The notes beneath the pieces are model-generated. The model saw only the letters and a list, made by a program, of their open reading frames with translations. It did no database searches and was not told the origin of the DNA. Below, piece by piece: positions 13,275 to 20,641 of a stretch of DNA of 20,641 nt. The translations under genes and the position numbers were made by a program. This DNA is from a virus: positions 1 to 20,641 of the IMG/VR virus record IMGVR_UViG_3300033182_000677, one strand, 5' to 3'. The first letter of the stretch is position 1; every line of letters begins with the position of its first letter.

Positions 13275-13278
13275 TTGA

Positions 13279-13286
13279 CTAAATAA
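13279..13286 (+). promoter_or_regulatory. Late promoter CTAAATAA
   Basis: GACTAAATAA follows the terminator and lies 24 bases upstream of the ATG at 13310, with AAGGA as ribosome binding site between them. Confidence 0.6.
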
Positions 13287-13309
13287 TGATATAAACAAAG
13301 GATCTATAC

Positions 13310-14245
13310 ATGTCAGTTGAAGTCTTAAGAGTAAGCGGAGATTACAAAATTGTCACAGCACAAGGTGGCTCAAACCTAGTGACAGTTGATTCGCCAGAAC
13401 TGCGTGTTACTGGTGACCTTACAGTTCTTGGTACTACAACTACTGTTGAATCAACAATTACAACTATTGCTGATCCGGTTATTACACTTAATGATGGTGA
13501 AACTGGTGCTGGTGTTACTGTTGGACAGTCTGGTTTAGAAATTGACCGCGGTACAGCACAGAAAGCAACTATACTTTTTGATGATACACTTTCGTACACA
13601 ATGCCAAACGGCGGCGCCGGCGAAGGTATGTTTACATTAAAAGTTGGTAGTACACTTGGTGGATTAAGAATTCATCACATTGAAACTACTGGCGAAGATT
13701 TAGTATTGTTAGGAGCCAATGCACCTAATGCTGTTGTTAGTGTTAGAGGTACTGCAAATTACGAAAATCAAGTTACTGATGACGATGATATTCCTAATAA
13801 AAAGTATGTAGATACTGCTATTATTACTTCACCAGGACCACAAATTGTTAGTGATGATACAAAAGTAGTTGTTGAAGATTATGATTTAGGCGCACCGTAT
13901 TCACGTGCGTATATTAACGTTGACAACACAACACGTTTTGAAGTAAATCAATACACAATTGAACTAGGTAATCTTACAGTTGATGGTACAACTATTCGTC
14001 CAAATAACTCAGGAGATAATCTATTCTTAGAATCAAACGGATCAGGCGAAGTAGTAGCACGTGATGTATTAAGTATCGAAGGAAACGTTATTCCTAGTGC
14101 TCCTGTTGCAGATTCAGGTAGATTAAAACTATATGTACAATCCGAAGATACAGGCGGTACTGGACTTTATTTTGTAAATACATCTAGTACAAGAGATGAA
14201 CTCGTAAGCAAAAAGAAAGCACTGCTCATGAGCATGTTATTTTAG
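13310..14245 (+). CDS. Fibre-like virion structural protein
   Basis: The 311-residue protein is beta-rich. Near residue 30 it has SPELRVTGDLTVLGTTTTVE followed by STITTIADPVITLN, a phrase characteristic of fibre and baseplate-associated proteins of marine T4-like phages. GQSGLEIDRGT and later GNLTVDGTTI and LFLESNGSGEVV repeat the same idea of labelled, modular beta strands. The C-terminus (RDELVSKKKALLMSMLF) resembles an ending that I recall in other such phage structural proteins. It opens the fibre operon from a GACTAAATA promoter and is followed nine bases after its stop by the next small gene. It may be a short fibre, whisker or adaptor; which one is not visible. Confidence 0.75.
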   Translation: MSVEVLRVSGDYKIVTAQGGSNLVTVDSPELRVTGDLTVLGTTTTVESTITTIADPVITLNDGETGAGVTVGQSGLEIDRGTAQKATILFDDTLSYTMPNGGAGEGMFTLKVGSTLGGLRIHHIETTGEDLVLLGANAPNAVVSVRGTANYENQVTDDDDIPNKKYVDTAIITSPGPQIVSDDTKVVVEDYDLGAPYSRAYINVDNTTRFEVNQYTIELGNLTVDGTTIRPNNSGDNLFLESNGSGEVVARDVLSIEGNVIPSAPVADSGRLKLYVQSEDTGGTGLYFVNTSSTRDELVSKKKALLMSMLF

Positions 14246-14254
14246 GAACAACAA

Positions 14255-14578
14255 ATGGCTATTACAAACGAATATATTGATGCAACGATTACAACAGTGT
14301 ATACTAGCACTGATACAACTGCAATTACTAGTATGATTTTCTGTAACTATGCTTCAGCAACACTTACTGATGCTGATACTTATTTAGATCTTCATATTGT
14401 TCCTAGTGGAGATACTTATAACGAGAAAAACAAAATCTTGCATCAATTAAAAATTCCAGCAGGTGAAACATTTATTATGGATTCAGAGCGTTTGGTTCTT
14501 GATAATGGCGACACAATTCAAGCACAAACAACTTCGCCTGCAACAGTAAGTGTAACAGTGAGTTCGATTCCAGTATAA
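14255..14578 (+). CDS. Small beta-sandwich-like virion protein
   Basis: The 107-residue protein is Thr/Ile/Val rich with the pattern VYTSTDTTAITSMIFCNY, then DLHIVPSGD, HQLKIPAGETFIMDSERLVLDNGDTIQAQTTSPATVSVTVSSI. The same pattern is found in the 111-residue protein at 19865, so the two look like paralogues. Beta-sandwich virion accessory proteins of this type accompany fibre genes in marine T4-like phages. The ribosome binding site AGGAA precedes the start. The last base of its stop is the first base of the next ATG (TAATG), so translation is coupled. It is probably a structural or fibre-attachment protein; exact role unknown. Confidence 0.72.
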   Translation: MAITNEYIDATITTVYTSTDTTAITSMIFCNYASATLTDADTYLDLHIVPSGDTYNEKNKILHQLKIPAGETFIMDSERLVLDNGDTIQAQTTSPATVSVTVSSIPV

Positions 14579-15054
14579 TGAAATTTGTTAAACACCAACA
14601 ATTAAACGAAAAAATGATCACAGACCCGAGTGTGTCTGTAGAAGCCAACGGCCATGTTGTACTAGGTACTAACTATGCTGTTAAAGTTCCTGTTGGTAGT
14701 TCAAGTGAGCGTCCACAGTTTCCTGAAAACGGACAAATTCGTTATAACACAGATTTAAATGAATTCGAACTGTATGTAAACAATGCATGGGAAAATGCTC
14801 GTACAAGTCGTCCAAGCACAATTACAGTTCAAAACTTAGGTACAGGTGATGCAACCGAAACAGACTTTGGTCCTTTAAGTCCGGTACCTGCAACTGCCGC
14901 AAATGTTATTGTGTTAGTTGAAAACGTTGTTCAAATATCAGATATTAACTATACAATGGTACAAAACCCAGGTGGTGCTAACGGTTACTATCTACGCTTT
15001 GACTCAGCAGTTCCATTTGGTAAAGACGTTGTCGTAATTCACGGCTTCGATTAA
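14578..15054 (+). CDS. Virion protein with a fibre repeat module
   Basis: The 158-residue protein has an N-terminal KFVKHQQLNEKMITDPSVSV segment, then a module VPVGSSSERPQFPENGQIRYNTDLNEFELYVNNAWE (about residues 37-73) that recurs four times in the 1554-residue fibre at 15196. After it come a Thr/Val-rich linker and a C-terminal beta domain (NVIVLVENVVQISDINYTMV...VVVIHGFD). The module's conserved points are V-G, RP, G-I/E-R-N and A-W. It may bind to or nucleate the fibre. Translation is coupled to the preceding gene by TAATG. A separate promoter begins after its stop, so the operon seems to end near 15060, though no clear terminator hairpin is visible. Confidence 0.75.
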   Translation: MKFVKHQQLNEKMITDPSVSVEANGHVVLGTNYAVKVPVGSSSERPQFPENGQIRYNTDLNEFELYVNNAWENARTSRPSTITVQNLGTGDATETDFGPLSPVPATAANVIVLVENVVQISDINYTMVQNPGGANGYYLRFDSAVPFGKDVVVIHGFD

Positions 15055-15084
15055 TACCTAACTCCAGCCTTTTTCCAAACAAGA

Positions 15085-15092
15085 CTAAATAC
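15085..15092 (+). promoter_or_regulatory. Late promoter CTAAATAC for the large fibre gene
   Basis: GACTAAATAC is identical to the element at 12741-12750 and sits 104 bases upstream of the ATG at 15196. Confidence 0.55.
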
Positions 15093-15195
15093 TGTTAATG
15101 CTAGGCAATGACCGTTGCAAGCAGGACAAACTGTGGTCAACCCGCAATGTAAGGTGGTTGGAGGGACAGGATCCCCGCGTATATAAGGAGAGACA
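15093..15195 (+). promoter_or_regulatory. Structured 5' leader of the large fibre gene
   Basis: Three hairpins can be drawn: GCAA 15105-15108/TTGC 15115-15118, CAACC 15138-15142/GGTTG 15156-15160, and GGGA 15163-15166/TCCC 15172-15175. The ribosome binding site AAGGAG follows, free of the last hairpin. The segment is GC-richer than the neighbouring genes. It could stabilise the mRNA or tune translation; no known family is recognised. Confidence 0.35.
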
Positions 15196-18100
15196 ATGGC
15201 CGTCGGTCGCATTTCGGGTCCGTTGCTTAAGAGTAATCTCATTCGTAATGGGGTTGATCTGGCGTTTGAAACGGATTTATTATACTTAGATGTTGTTAAT
15301 GGTAGGGTTGGCATCAAAACCGCAAGTCCTAACTACGAACTTGAGATCAATGGCAAAATATACGCAACCAACATTGAAGCCGGCAATCAAATAGATGTTG
15401 GTAACTTAAATCTTAAAAACAACACAATTTCATCAGACTTAGGAACAATTGAATTACTACCAGCAGGTAGTGATCCTGTAGTCTATCATTCAAAGATTCA
15501 CATAGATTCATTAGAATTAAATGACAACTACATCACGACATTAGATTCTAATGCACCTATTGAACTACGACCAAACGGCACAGGTACTATTGAATTAGTA
15601 GGTAATACAAACGTTACAGGTAACTTGTTTGCTACTGGTAACATTACTGCCGCAGGCAACATCAGTTTAGGTGACGGAAACCTTGATAACATTGCTATTA
15701 ATGCAGATGTTATTTCTGATATTATTCCCGATGTTAGCGATACTTACAGATTAGGTATTCCAACCAAACGTTGGAAATCGCTAGATTCAAACTATGCTAA
15801 CATTGGTGATATACAAATTGCTGATAACGTAATATCGCCTATCAATACAAACGAAGATCTAATCATTCGTGCTAATGGCACCGGAATTGTTGACATCTAC
15901 GGATTGTCTATCGACGCAGGCGGTGACGTAAGTCTAGCAGGTACACAGTTACGTTTCGGCAACATTTCAATTGACGGTGACGGCGACAACACTGGTATTT
16001 TTGCACTAGATTCAAATACAAACATCAACGTTAACAGTTCTGGTACTGGTAGAATTTTACTTAACGGTACAGACATTTTACTTGAACAAGGCAATGCATT
16101 TTGGGTTACAGCAAATGGTAGCGATAGTAACTCAGGCGGAAGCGTACAAGAAGCATTTGCTACACTCAAGTATGCACTAAGTCAAGCAAGTTCAGGTGAT
16201 ACAATTTATGTAGGCGCCGGCACATTTGAAGAAATTGCACCACTAACAGTACCACAAGGTGTACAAATTATTGGTAGCGGCTTGCGTACAACACAATTAA
16301 AACCAACTGCGGCTACAAGAACAAATAACTTCTTCTTACTCAACGGCGAAACAACTATTGAGAACTTAACCGTTAGAGAAATTGAGTGGAGCGGTACTAC
16401 AGGCTATGCATTTTCGTATGCATCTGGTGCAGTAGTAACAACACGTTCTGCATATGTTAGACACTGTACAGTTCTTAACTTTGGTTCAAGTGTAAGACTT
16501 GGAACTAACGGTGCTGACGATCCTTATGGATATGATGCAGGCGATGCAGGCCGAGGCGCATTAGTAGATGGTAGTAACATGGGTACTTCGTTAGAGTACG
16601 CTATGTTGTTTGACAGTGTAACATTTATTGTACCAAACTCTAAAGGTCTTGTAATTACTGAAGGCGGTCGTGTAGAATGGCTAAACAGTTTCGTTTACTT
16701 TGCAACACAAGGTATTGAAGGTGTTGCAGGTTCAACAGGTGTTGCAGGTGACGGTAAAACTAAAATTCAATTAAGTGGTATTACAGGAACATTTACCGCA
16801 GGCGACACAGTAACATTTACTTCAACAGACGGATCAACTGTAACAAACTGTACTATTGAAAGTATGGAAAGTGCAGATACTATTGTTGTTGATGGACGTT
16901 ACGATGGATTAGACGGCTTTGACTTTACACCAGCGAGTATTACAGCCGCACCTAGTGGCGCTACTGCTACAAGCATTATAAGATATGACAGAAAAGACTT
17001 TGGTGCTGAATTAAGATCTATTGCATCAGCAAACATATACGGTCAGTTTGGTGTTAGAGCAGACGGACCAGATGTAAGACTAAGAATGAGTTCACATGAC
17101 TTTGGTTACATTGGCTCTGGTAAGAAATATGACAACAATGACAATGATGTAGCACAAGCAAACGAAATTACAGAAGTAAACGGTGGTAGAGTATTTTATA
17201 ACTCGACTGACCAATACGGTGATTATAGAATTGGTGACTTATTCCACGTTGACCAAGACACGGGTGCTGTTACATTTAGTGGCGGCAACTTTGACGTTAG
17301 TTCGTTAACTGGTATTAACTTTATTTCTGGCAGCAATCAAACTATTGTAGATCCGTTTAAAGTACAAACAGGTAACTTAGTACTAAGCGGAAACACAATG
17401 TCGTCGCTAACAGGCGATATTAATATTACACCTTACAGTGGCGAAACAAACATTACAGGTAACCTAAATGTTACAGGCGATATTGATCTAGGCGGCAATA
17501 TTACACTAGGTAATCAAGACACTGACAACATTATTATTAATGCTGATTTACAAAGTGATCTAATTCCAGACGCTGATACTACATATAAAATTGGTAAAGC
17601 AACTAAACGCTGGAATGATATACACGTTAAAAACTTCTATGGCGGAGATGGCGCAACAGCGAATCTTATCATGATCATGGAAGAAGATCAACTTAATGCT
17701 ACACAAATTCAAGTTGACAACGTATTAATTAGAAACAATGGTTTAGAAACTACAATTAGTGGTGCTAACTTAGAATTACAAGGTAATGCAACAGGTTATG
17801 TTGACATTGTAGGTACACAAGCACTTAATATTCCAGTTGGTACAACAACACAAAGACCATTGGGTGTTACAGGACACATTCGCTTTAACTCAACAACACA
17901 ACAGTTTGAAGGTTATGCAGGTACTGCTTGGAGTTCACTAGGCGGCGTTAGAGACGTCGACAGTGACACTTACATTATTCCAGAAACTAGTGCAGGTAGT
18001 GACGAAGATAGATTAGATTTTTATGCAGGTGGCGTTAAAGTTGCAGAACTAGATCAAACTAGTTTGCGTGTAGACGATGTACAACCGCTAAATGAAGATT

Positions 18101-19860
18101 ATGTAAACTTTAACAGTAATACTGGCGTTAAGATTCCAGTAGGTAATACTTTACAACGTCCTGGTACACCTACTAGTGGTTTAATTAGATTTAATAATAG
18201 CACAACACAGTTTGAAGGCTATAACGGTGTTGCGTGGTCAAGTTTAGGCGGTGTACGCGACGTAGACAATGACACTTACATTATCCCAGAACTTACTCCA
18301 GGTGGAGATCAAGATACACTTTATTTCTACAACGGCGGTGTAAACACAGCAACTATTGATGCTACAAACGGATTAAAAGTTGATAAAATTTCAGCATTGT
18401 CAACAGGTTCGTCAAACTATGTAGACTTCTTAGGTACAGACGGTGTTAGAATTCCATCAGGAACAACACTAGAACGTCCAAGTGTGTATGACGCAGACGA
18501 TGCAGGTGTTATTAGATACAACACAGCATTGCGTTCTTTAGAATCGTGGAGTGGCACTGCTTGGGAACTAATTGGTGGCGGTTCTGTTACTGACGGCGAC
18601 GGAGATACGTATCTAACAGTAGAAACAGCAAACGACGACAGTGATACATTTACATTCTACTGCGGTACTAACTTAGGCGAATCACCAGCAGTAGCACCGG
18701 TGGTTACAATTAGTAGAAACGGATTAATTGTTGACAGCACAATTTCAATTAACAACAATGTAATTGAAACTATTAACACAAACGAAGATTTAATTATTCG
18801 TGCTAACGGTACAGGTCGCGTAATTATTGACGGTAGTGATGGTCAGTCAAGTTCAGGTAACTTGTTTGCTACAGATCCGTTAATGACTCTTAACTTAACA
18901 GCAAGCGGATACAACTATGTTGATATGGGCTTCATTTTTGAACGTGGCTTAGATATTAACAAAGGATTTATCTACGATGAAAGTGCTGACGAGTTTGCGG
19001 CTATTTCAACTATTGAACAAGGTACTGTTAAAGGTAACGTAGCAATTACAGATTATCAAACTATTGCTACTGGCACTGTTAAGATTAAAGACTACGATGC
19101 TAATATGCTTGTCGGTACAGGTAGCAATAAAGAATTAATTACTAGTGCAAACGGTACTACAATTAATGCAGAAGGCATTGTAAACTTTGAAAATGGTAGA
19201 TTAATTCTACCTATGGGAACCACTGCTGAAAGACCAGCAAGTCCTGCAAACGGTGAAGTAAGATACAACGAAACTACACAAAGATACGAAGCATACTATC
19301 CAGATGCTGGATGGAACTTAATGGGTGTTGGATATGGTACTCCTGTACAGTATCAACAGTTTACAGGAGACGGTGTAGCATATTCGTTTACACTAACTAA
19401 TCCTATAAGTTCAGCACAAGCACTTATGGTTGCTATCAACGGTGTAATTCAAAATCCAGGTGATAGTTATATTGTTAGTGGACAAGAACTAATTTTCATT
19501 GATAACACTAGTACAGCATACCCAGTAGAAGATGGCGCAATCATTGATGTAAGACATTTGAGTGCACCAAGTGTAGCAACAACACGAGTCGATACATTTA
19601 CGGGCGACGGCAGTACACGTAGATTCTTGTTAAGTGTAGCACCACTTGATAAATTTGGAATTATTCCATTTGTAGACAACGTTTATCAGGATCCGCTAGT
19701 ATATGATGTTGATGGACAATATATTGAGTTTACAGACGAAGCACCTGACGAAGATTCAAGAATCAACGTCATTAATTACTCAACAATACCTGCTCCGGAG
19801 GTAATTACTAGAAGCGAAGCAGTAGATGAAGCAATTACATACGCGATTGCATTAGGATAA
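15196..19860 (+). CDS. Large mosaic tail fibre / virion structural protein with beta-helix domain
   Basis: The 1554-residue, almost wholly beta-rich protein starts at the ATG with AAGGAG before it. Residues 1-300 hold repeated adhesin-like strands, including TKRWKSL and NTNEDLIIRANGTG (near 216). Residues about 300-640 look like a right-handed parallel beta-helix of pectate-lyase type (SGDTIYVGAGTFEE, VQIIGSGLRTTQL, TTIENLTV), often used to bind or cut host polysaccharide. A second TKRW phrase lies near 810. Four copies of a VGxTxxRP...IRFN...AW module start near residues 879, 980, 1086 and 1338, and NTNEDLIIRANGTG recurs near 1193. The C-terminus has two FTGDG-type repeats (near 1389 and 1466). 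It is most likely a host-recognition fibre; enzymatic activity is not shown. Confidence 0.8.
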   Translation: MAVGRISGPLLKSNLIRNGVDLAFETDLLYLDVVNGRVGIKTASPNYELEINGKIYATNIEAGNQIDVGNLNLKNNTISSDLGTIELLPAGSDPVVYHSKIHIDSLELNDNYITTLDSNAPIELRPNGTGTIELVGNTNVTGNLFATGNITAAGNISLGDGNLDNIAINADVISDIIPDVSDTYRLGIPTKRWKSLDSNYANIGDIQIADNVISPINTNEDLIIRANGTGIVDIYGLSIDAGGDVSLAGTQLRFGNISIDGDGDNTGIFALDSNTNINVNSSGTGRILLNGTDILLEQGNAFWVTANGSDSNSGGSVQEAFATLKYALSQASSGDTIYVGAGTFEEIAPLTVPQGVQIIGSGLRTTQLKPTAATRTNNFFLLNGETTIENLTVREIEWSGTTGYAFSYASGAVVTTRSAYVRHCTVLNFGSSVRLGTNGADDPYGYDAGDAGRGALVDGSNMGTSLEYAMLFDSVTFIVPNSKGLVITEGGRVEWLNSFVYFATQGIEGVAGSTGVAGDGKTKIQLSGITGTFTAGDTVTFTSTDGSTVTNCTIESMESADTIVVDGRYDGLDGFDFTPASITAAPSGATATSIIRYDRKDFGAELRSIASANIYGQFGVRADGPDVRLRMSSHDFGYIGSGKKYDNNDNDVAQANEITEVNGGRVFYNSTDQYGDYRIGDLFHVDQDTGAVTFSGGNFDVSSLTGINFISGSNQTIVDPFKVQTGNLVLSGNTMSSLTGDINITPYSGETNITGNLNVTGDIDLGGNITLGNQDTDNIIINADLQSDLIPDADTTYKIGKATKRWNDIHVKNFYGGDGATANLIMIMEEDQLNATQIQVDNVLIRNNGLETTISGANLELQGNATGYVDIVGTQALNIPVGTTTQRPLGVTGHIRFNSTTQQFEGYAGTAWSSLGGVRDVDSDTYIIPETSAGSDEDRLDFYAGGVKVAELDQTSLRVDDVQPLNEDYVNFNSNTGVKIPVGNTLQRPGTPTSGLIRFNNSTTQFEGYNGVAWSSLGGVRDVDNDTYIIPELTPGGDQDTLYFYNGGVNTATIDATNGLKVDKISALSTGSSNYVDFLGTDGVRIPSGTTLERPSVYDADDAGVIRYNTALRSLESWSGTAWELIGGGSVTDGDGDTYLTVETANDDSDTFTFYCGTNLGESPAVAPVVTISRNGLIVDSTISINNNVIETINTNEDLIIRANGTGRVIIDGSDGQSSSGNLFATDPLMTLNLTASGYNYVDMGFIFERGLDINKGFIYDESADEFAAISTIEQGTVKGNVAITDYQTIATGTVKIKDYDANMLVGTGSNKELITSANGTTINAEGIVNFENGRLILPMGTTAERPASPANGEVRYNETTQRYEAYYPDAGWNLMGVGYGTPVQYQQFTGDGVAYSFTLTNPISSAQALMVAINGVIQNPGDSYIVSGQELIFIDNTSTAYPVEDGAIIDVRHLSAPSVATTRVDTFTGDGSTRRFLLSVAPLDKFGIIPFVDNVYQDPLVYDVDGQYIEFTDEAPDEDSRINVINYSTIPAPEVITRSEAVDEAITYAIALG
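17830..19326 (+). repeat. Four fibre modules within the large fibre gene
   Basis: Four coding repeats of about 39 codons start near 17830, 18133, 18451 and 19207. Each runs V/S-G-x-T-x-x-RP, then G-x-I/V-R-(F/Y)-N, then A-W or GW. A fifth copy is in the gene at 14578 (about 14686-14796). The protein pattern is kept while DNA codons differ, so the duplications are old. Between the first two copies GGVRDVD-DTYIIPE is also repeated. Confidence 0.75.
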
Positions 19861-19864
19861 AGAC

Positions 19865-20200
19865 ATGGCAAATACATTTAGTAACAAATTAACAAGTCAA
19901 ATTGGAACAGGAGATGTAACAGTTTATACTCCAGGAAGCGGTATTGCTTATACTACCGTAATTGGATACACTGTTGCAAACGTACACAATAATAACATTA
20001 ATGTAGACTTGTTTATTAGAGATACAGATTCAACTGAAGTTTACTTACTTAAAGGAACATTAATTGAGCCAGGTAGTGCTATTGTTCCAGTAGGTGGTGA
20101 ACAGAAACTGGTAATTTTGCCTAATCAAGAATTGTGTGTAAGATCAGACACTAGTGCAAGTGCTGACGTTACAATTAGTGTATTGGAGATCACATCATAA
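19865..20200 (+). CDS. Small beta-rich virion protein, paralogue of the 14255 gene
   Basis: The 111-residue protein starts four bases after the large fibre gene stops, with AGGA before it. It shows the same sequence plan as the protein at 14255: VYTPGSGIAYTTVIGYTV, then NINVDLFIRDTDSTEVYLLKGTLIEPGSAIVP, a conserved-looking LVILPNQELCVRSDTSASADVTISVLEI end. Both have a strand-rich sandwich pattern with a TS-A-V-x-I-S tail. A fibre-associated role is likely because each sits beside a fibre protein. The stop overlaps the next start by one base (TAATG). The single cysteine near residue 94 is not in a metal-binding pattern. Confidence 0.72.
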   Translation: MANTFSNKLTSQIGTGDVTVYTPGSGIAYTTVIGYTVANVHNNNINVDLFIRDTDSTEVYLLKGTLIEPGSAIVPVGGEQKLVILPNQELCVRSDTSASADVTISVLEITS

Positions 20201-20451
20201 TGGCTGTTATTCCTAAGTACATTGGTAATACTAACAATCCTGGAAAAACAGGAAAGAGTGCATTACACGCATTTACAAGAAATGCAAATGGTGATTTACT
20301 GTATACAAAAATTACAAGCGGGTCGGTAGCACTTACAGACGGTAATGGTAACCCTCTGTACCTTGAAGCAGACATTGGAACCGACGACGGCAGTTATTCG
20401 ATAAATACCAATGGACAATTAATTTATACGTTTAGTGAGAACCAACAATGA
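20200..20451 (+). CDS. Small putative virion protein
   Basis: The 83-residue protein, coupled to the gene before it by a one-base TAATG overlap, has a short Gly/Asn/Lys N-terminus (MAVIPKYIGNTNNPGKTGKS) and then short strands typical of fibre proteins (DLLYTKITSGSVALTDGNGNPLYLEA, YSINTNGQLIYTF). Nothing in it points to an enzyme. It lies in a tight string of small structural genes and its stop overlaps the next start (ATGA). I do not recognise a named family. Confidence 0.7.
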   Translation: MAVIPKYIGNTNNPGKTGKSALHAFTRNANGDLLYTKITSGSVALTDGNGNPLYLEADIGTDDGSYSINTNGQLIYTFSENQQ

Positions 20452-20641
20452 CAACTATTAACCTAGGAAATCTTAAATTTACATGGAAAGGCGACTGGAC
20501 CTCTAGTACGGCTTATAATAAGGACGACATAGTAAAATACGGTCCTAGTGTTTATGTTTGTGTAGATGCTCACGTTTCAGGAGCCGCATTTGCTAATAAT
20601 TCTGCTAAGTTTGAAGTAATGGCAGAAGGCTTAGAAAATGC
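20448..20641 (+). CDS. N-terminus of a virion protein with a W-x(n)-AY carbohydrate-binding-like module, truncated by the window
   Basis: The frame starts at the ATG overlapping the previous stop (ATGA) and is open to the window edge, giving 64 residues. The segment FTWKGDWTSSTAYNKDDIVKYG followed by VYVCVDAHVSG fits the W-x-S-x-T-A-Y-x-x-x-D-x-V pattern of chitin-binding-like modules that many phage fibre and neck proteins carry. The remaining length and C-terminal domains are outside the window. It belongs to the fibre operon; a host-binding role is likely but unproven. Confidence 0.8.
   Translation, partial: MTTINLGNLKFTWKGDWTSSTAYNKDDIVKYGPSVYVCVDAHVSGAAFANNSAKFEVMAEGLEN

Noticed and set aside
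15098-15289. 63-residue frame in the leader of the large fibre gene
   Set aside because: It overlaps the fibre start in another frame, has no ribosome binding site and no sensible composition.
17830-19326. CRISPR-like or tandem DNA repeats
   Set aside because: The repetition is at protein level only; spacing is irregular and the DNA copies have diverged.

Overview
The window is a stretch of a tailed phage of the T4-like myovirus type, most similar in gene content and protein style to marine T4-like phages (those of cyanobacteria or SAR11-like bacteria). The evidence is a portal (gp20), prohead protease (gp21), scaffold (gp22) and major capsid protein (gp23) in T4 order, a gp46 recombination nuclease subunit, a gp26/gp51-like tail assembly protein, a tape-measure-like protein, and long beta-rich fibre proteins with the repeat style of ocean T4-like phages. 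The DNA is AT-rich and tightly packed. I see no photosynthesis genes and no tRNA gene, so the host cannot be named from this window.

Layout. (1) 1-1786, plus strand: the C-terminal half of gp46 with its zinc hook, a small basic protein, and a GIY-YIG endonuclease. (2) 1787-2287: about 500 bases without a credible gene but dense in nested helices, probably a structured non-coding RNA, ending in hairpins that could terminate the opposing transcript. (3) 2288-3582, minus strand: a gp26/gp51-like tail assembly protein followed by a 75-codon extension in the -1 frame with no ATG, GTG or TTG start, entered through a U UUU UUC slippery heptamer, then a small unknown protein. (4) 3583-3658: back-to-back T4-late-type promoters driving region 3 leftward and the tape measure gene rightward. 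(5) 3659-12410: tape measure, portal, a small conserved-looking protein, an inserted Rossmann-like (possibly glycosyltransferase-related) gene, an acidic gp67-like core protein, protease, scaffold and capsid. (6) 12474-20641: a set of small virion-like proteins and a 1554-residue mosaic fibre with a beta-helix domain, running off the right edge.

How it works together. The gp67-like protein and gp22 form the prohead core. gp23 assembles around the core on the gp20 portal, and gp21 then digests the core and trims gp23. Sites matching the T4 gp21 rule (L/I-x-E before A/G/S) are present in gp67-like, gp22 and gp23, with cuts after residue 41 predicted in both gp67-like and gp23. The leftward chaperone gene and the rightward tape measure share one promoter region, which fits their joint use in tail assembly. 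Transcription units are marked by TAAATA-type late promoters, several in the form GACTAAATA, and by strong hairpin terminators at 8558-8619, 12428-12457 and 13242-13274.

The most interesting signals are the probable programmed -1 frameshift at 2737-2743 and the structured RNA at 1787-2205. All calls come from reading the sequence and family knowledge; no database search was run.
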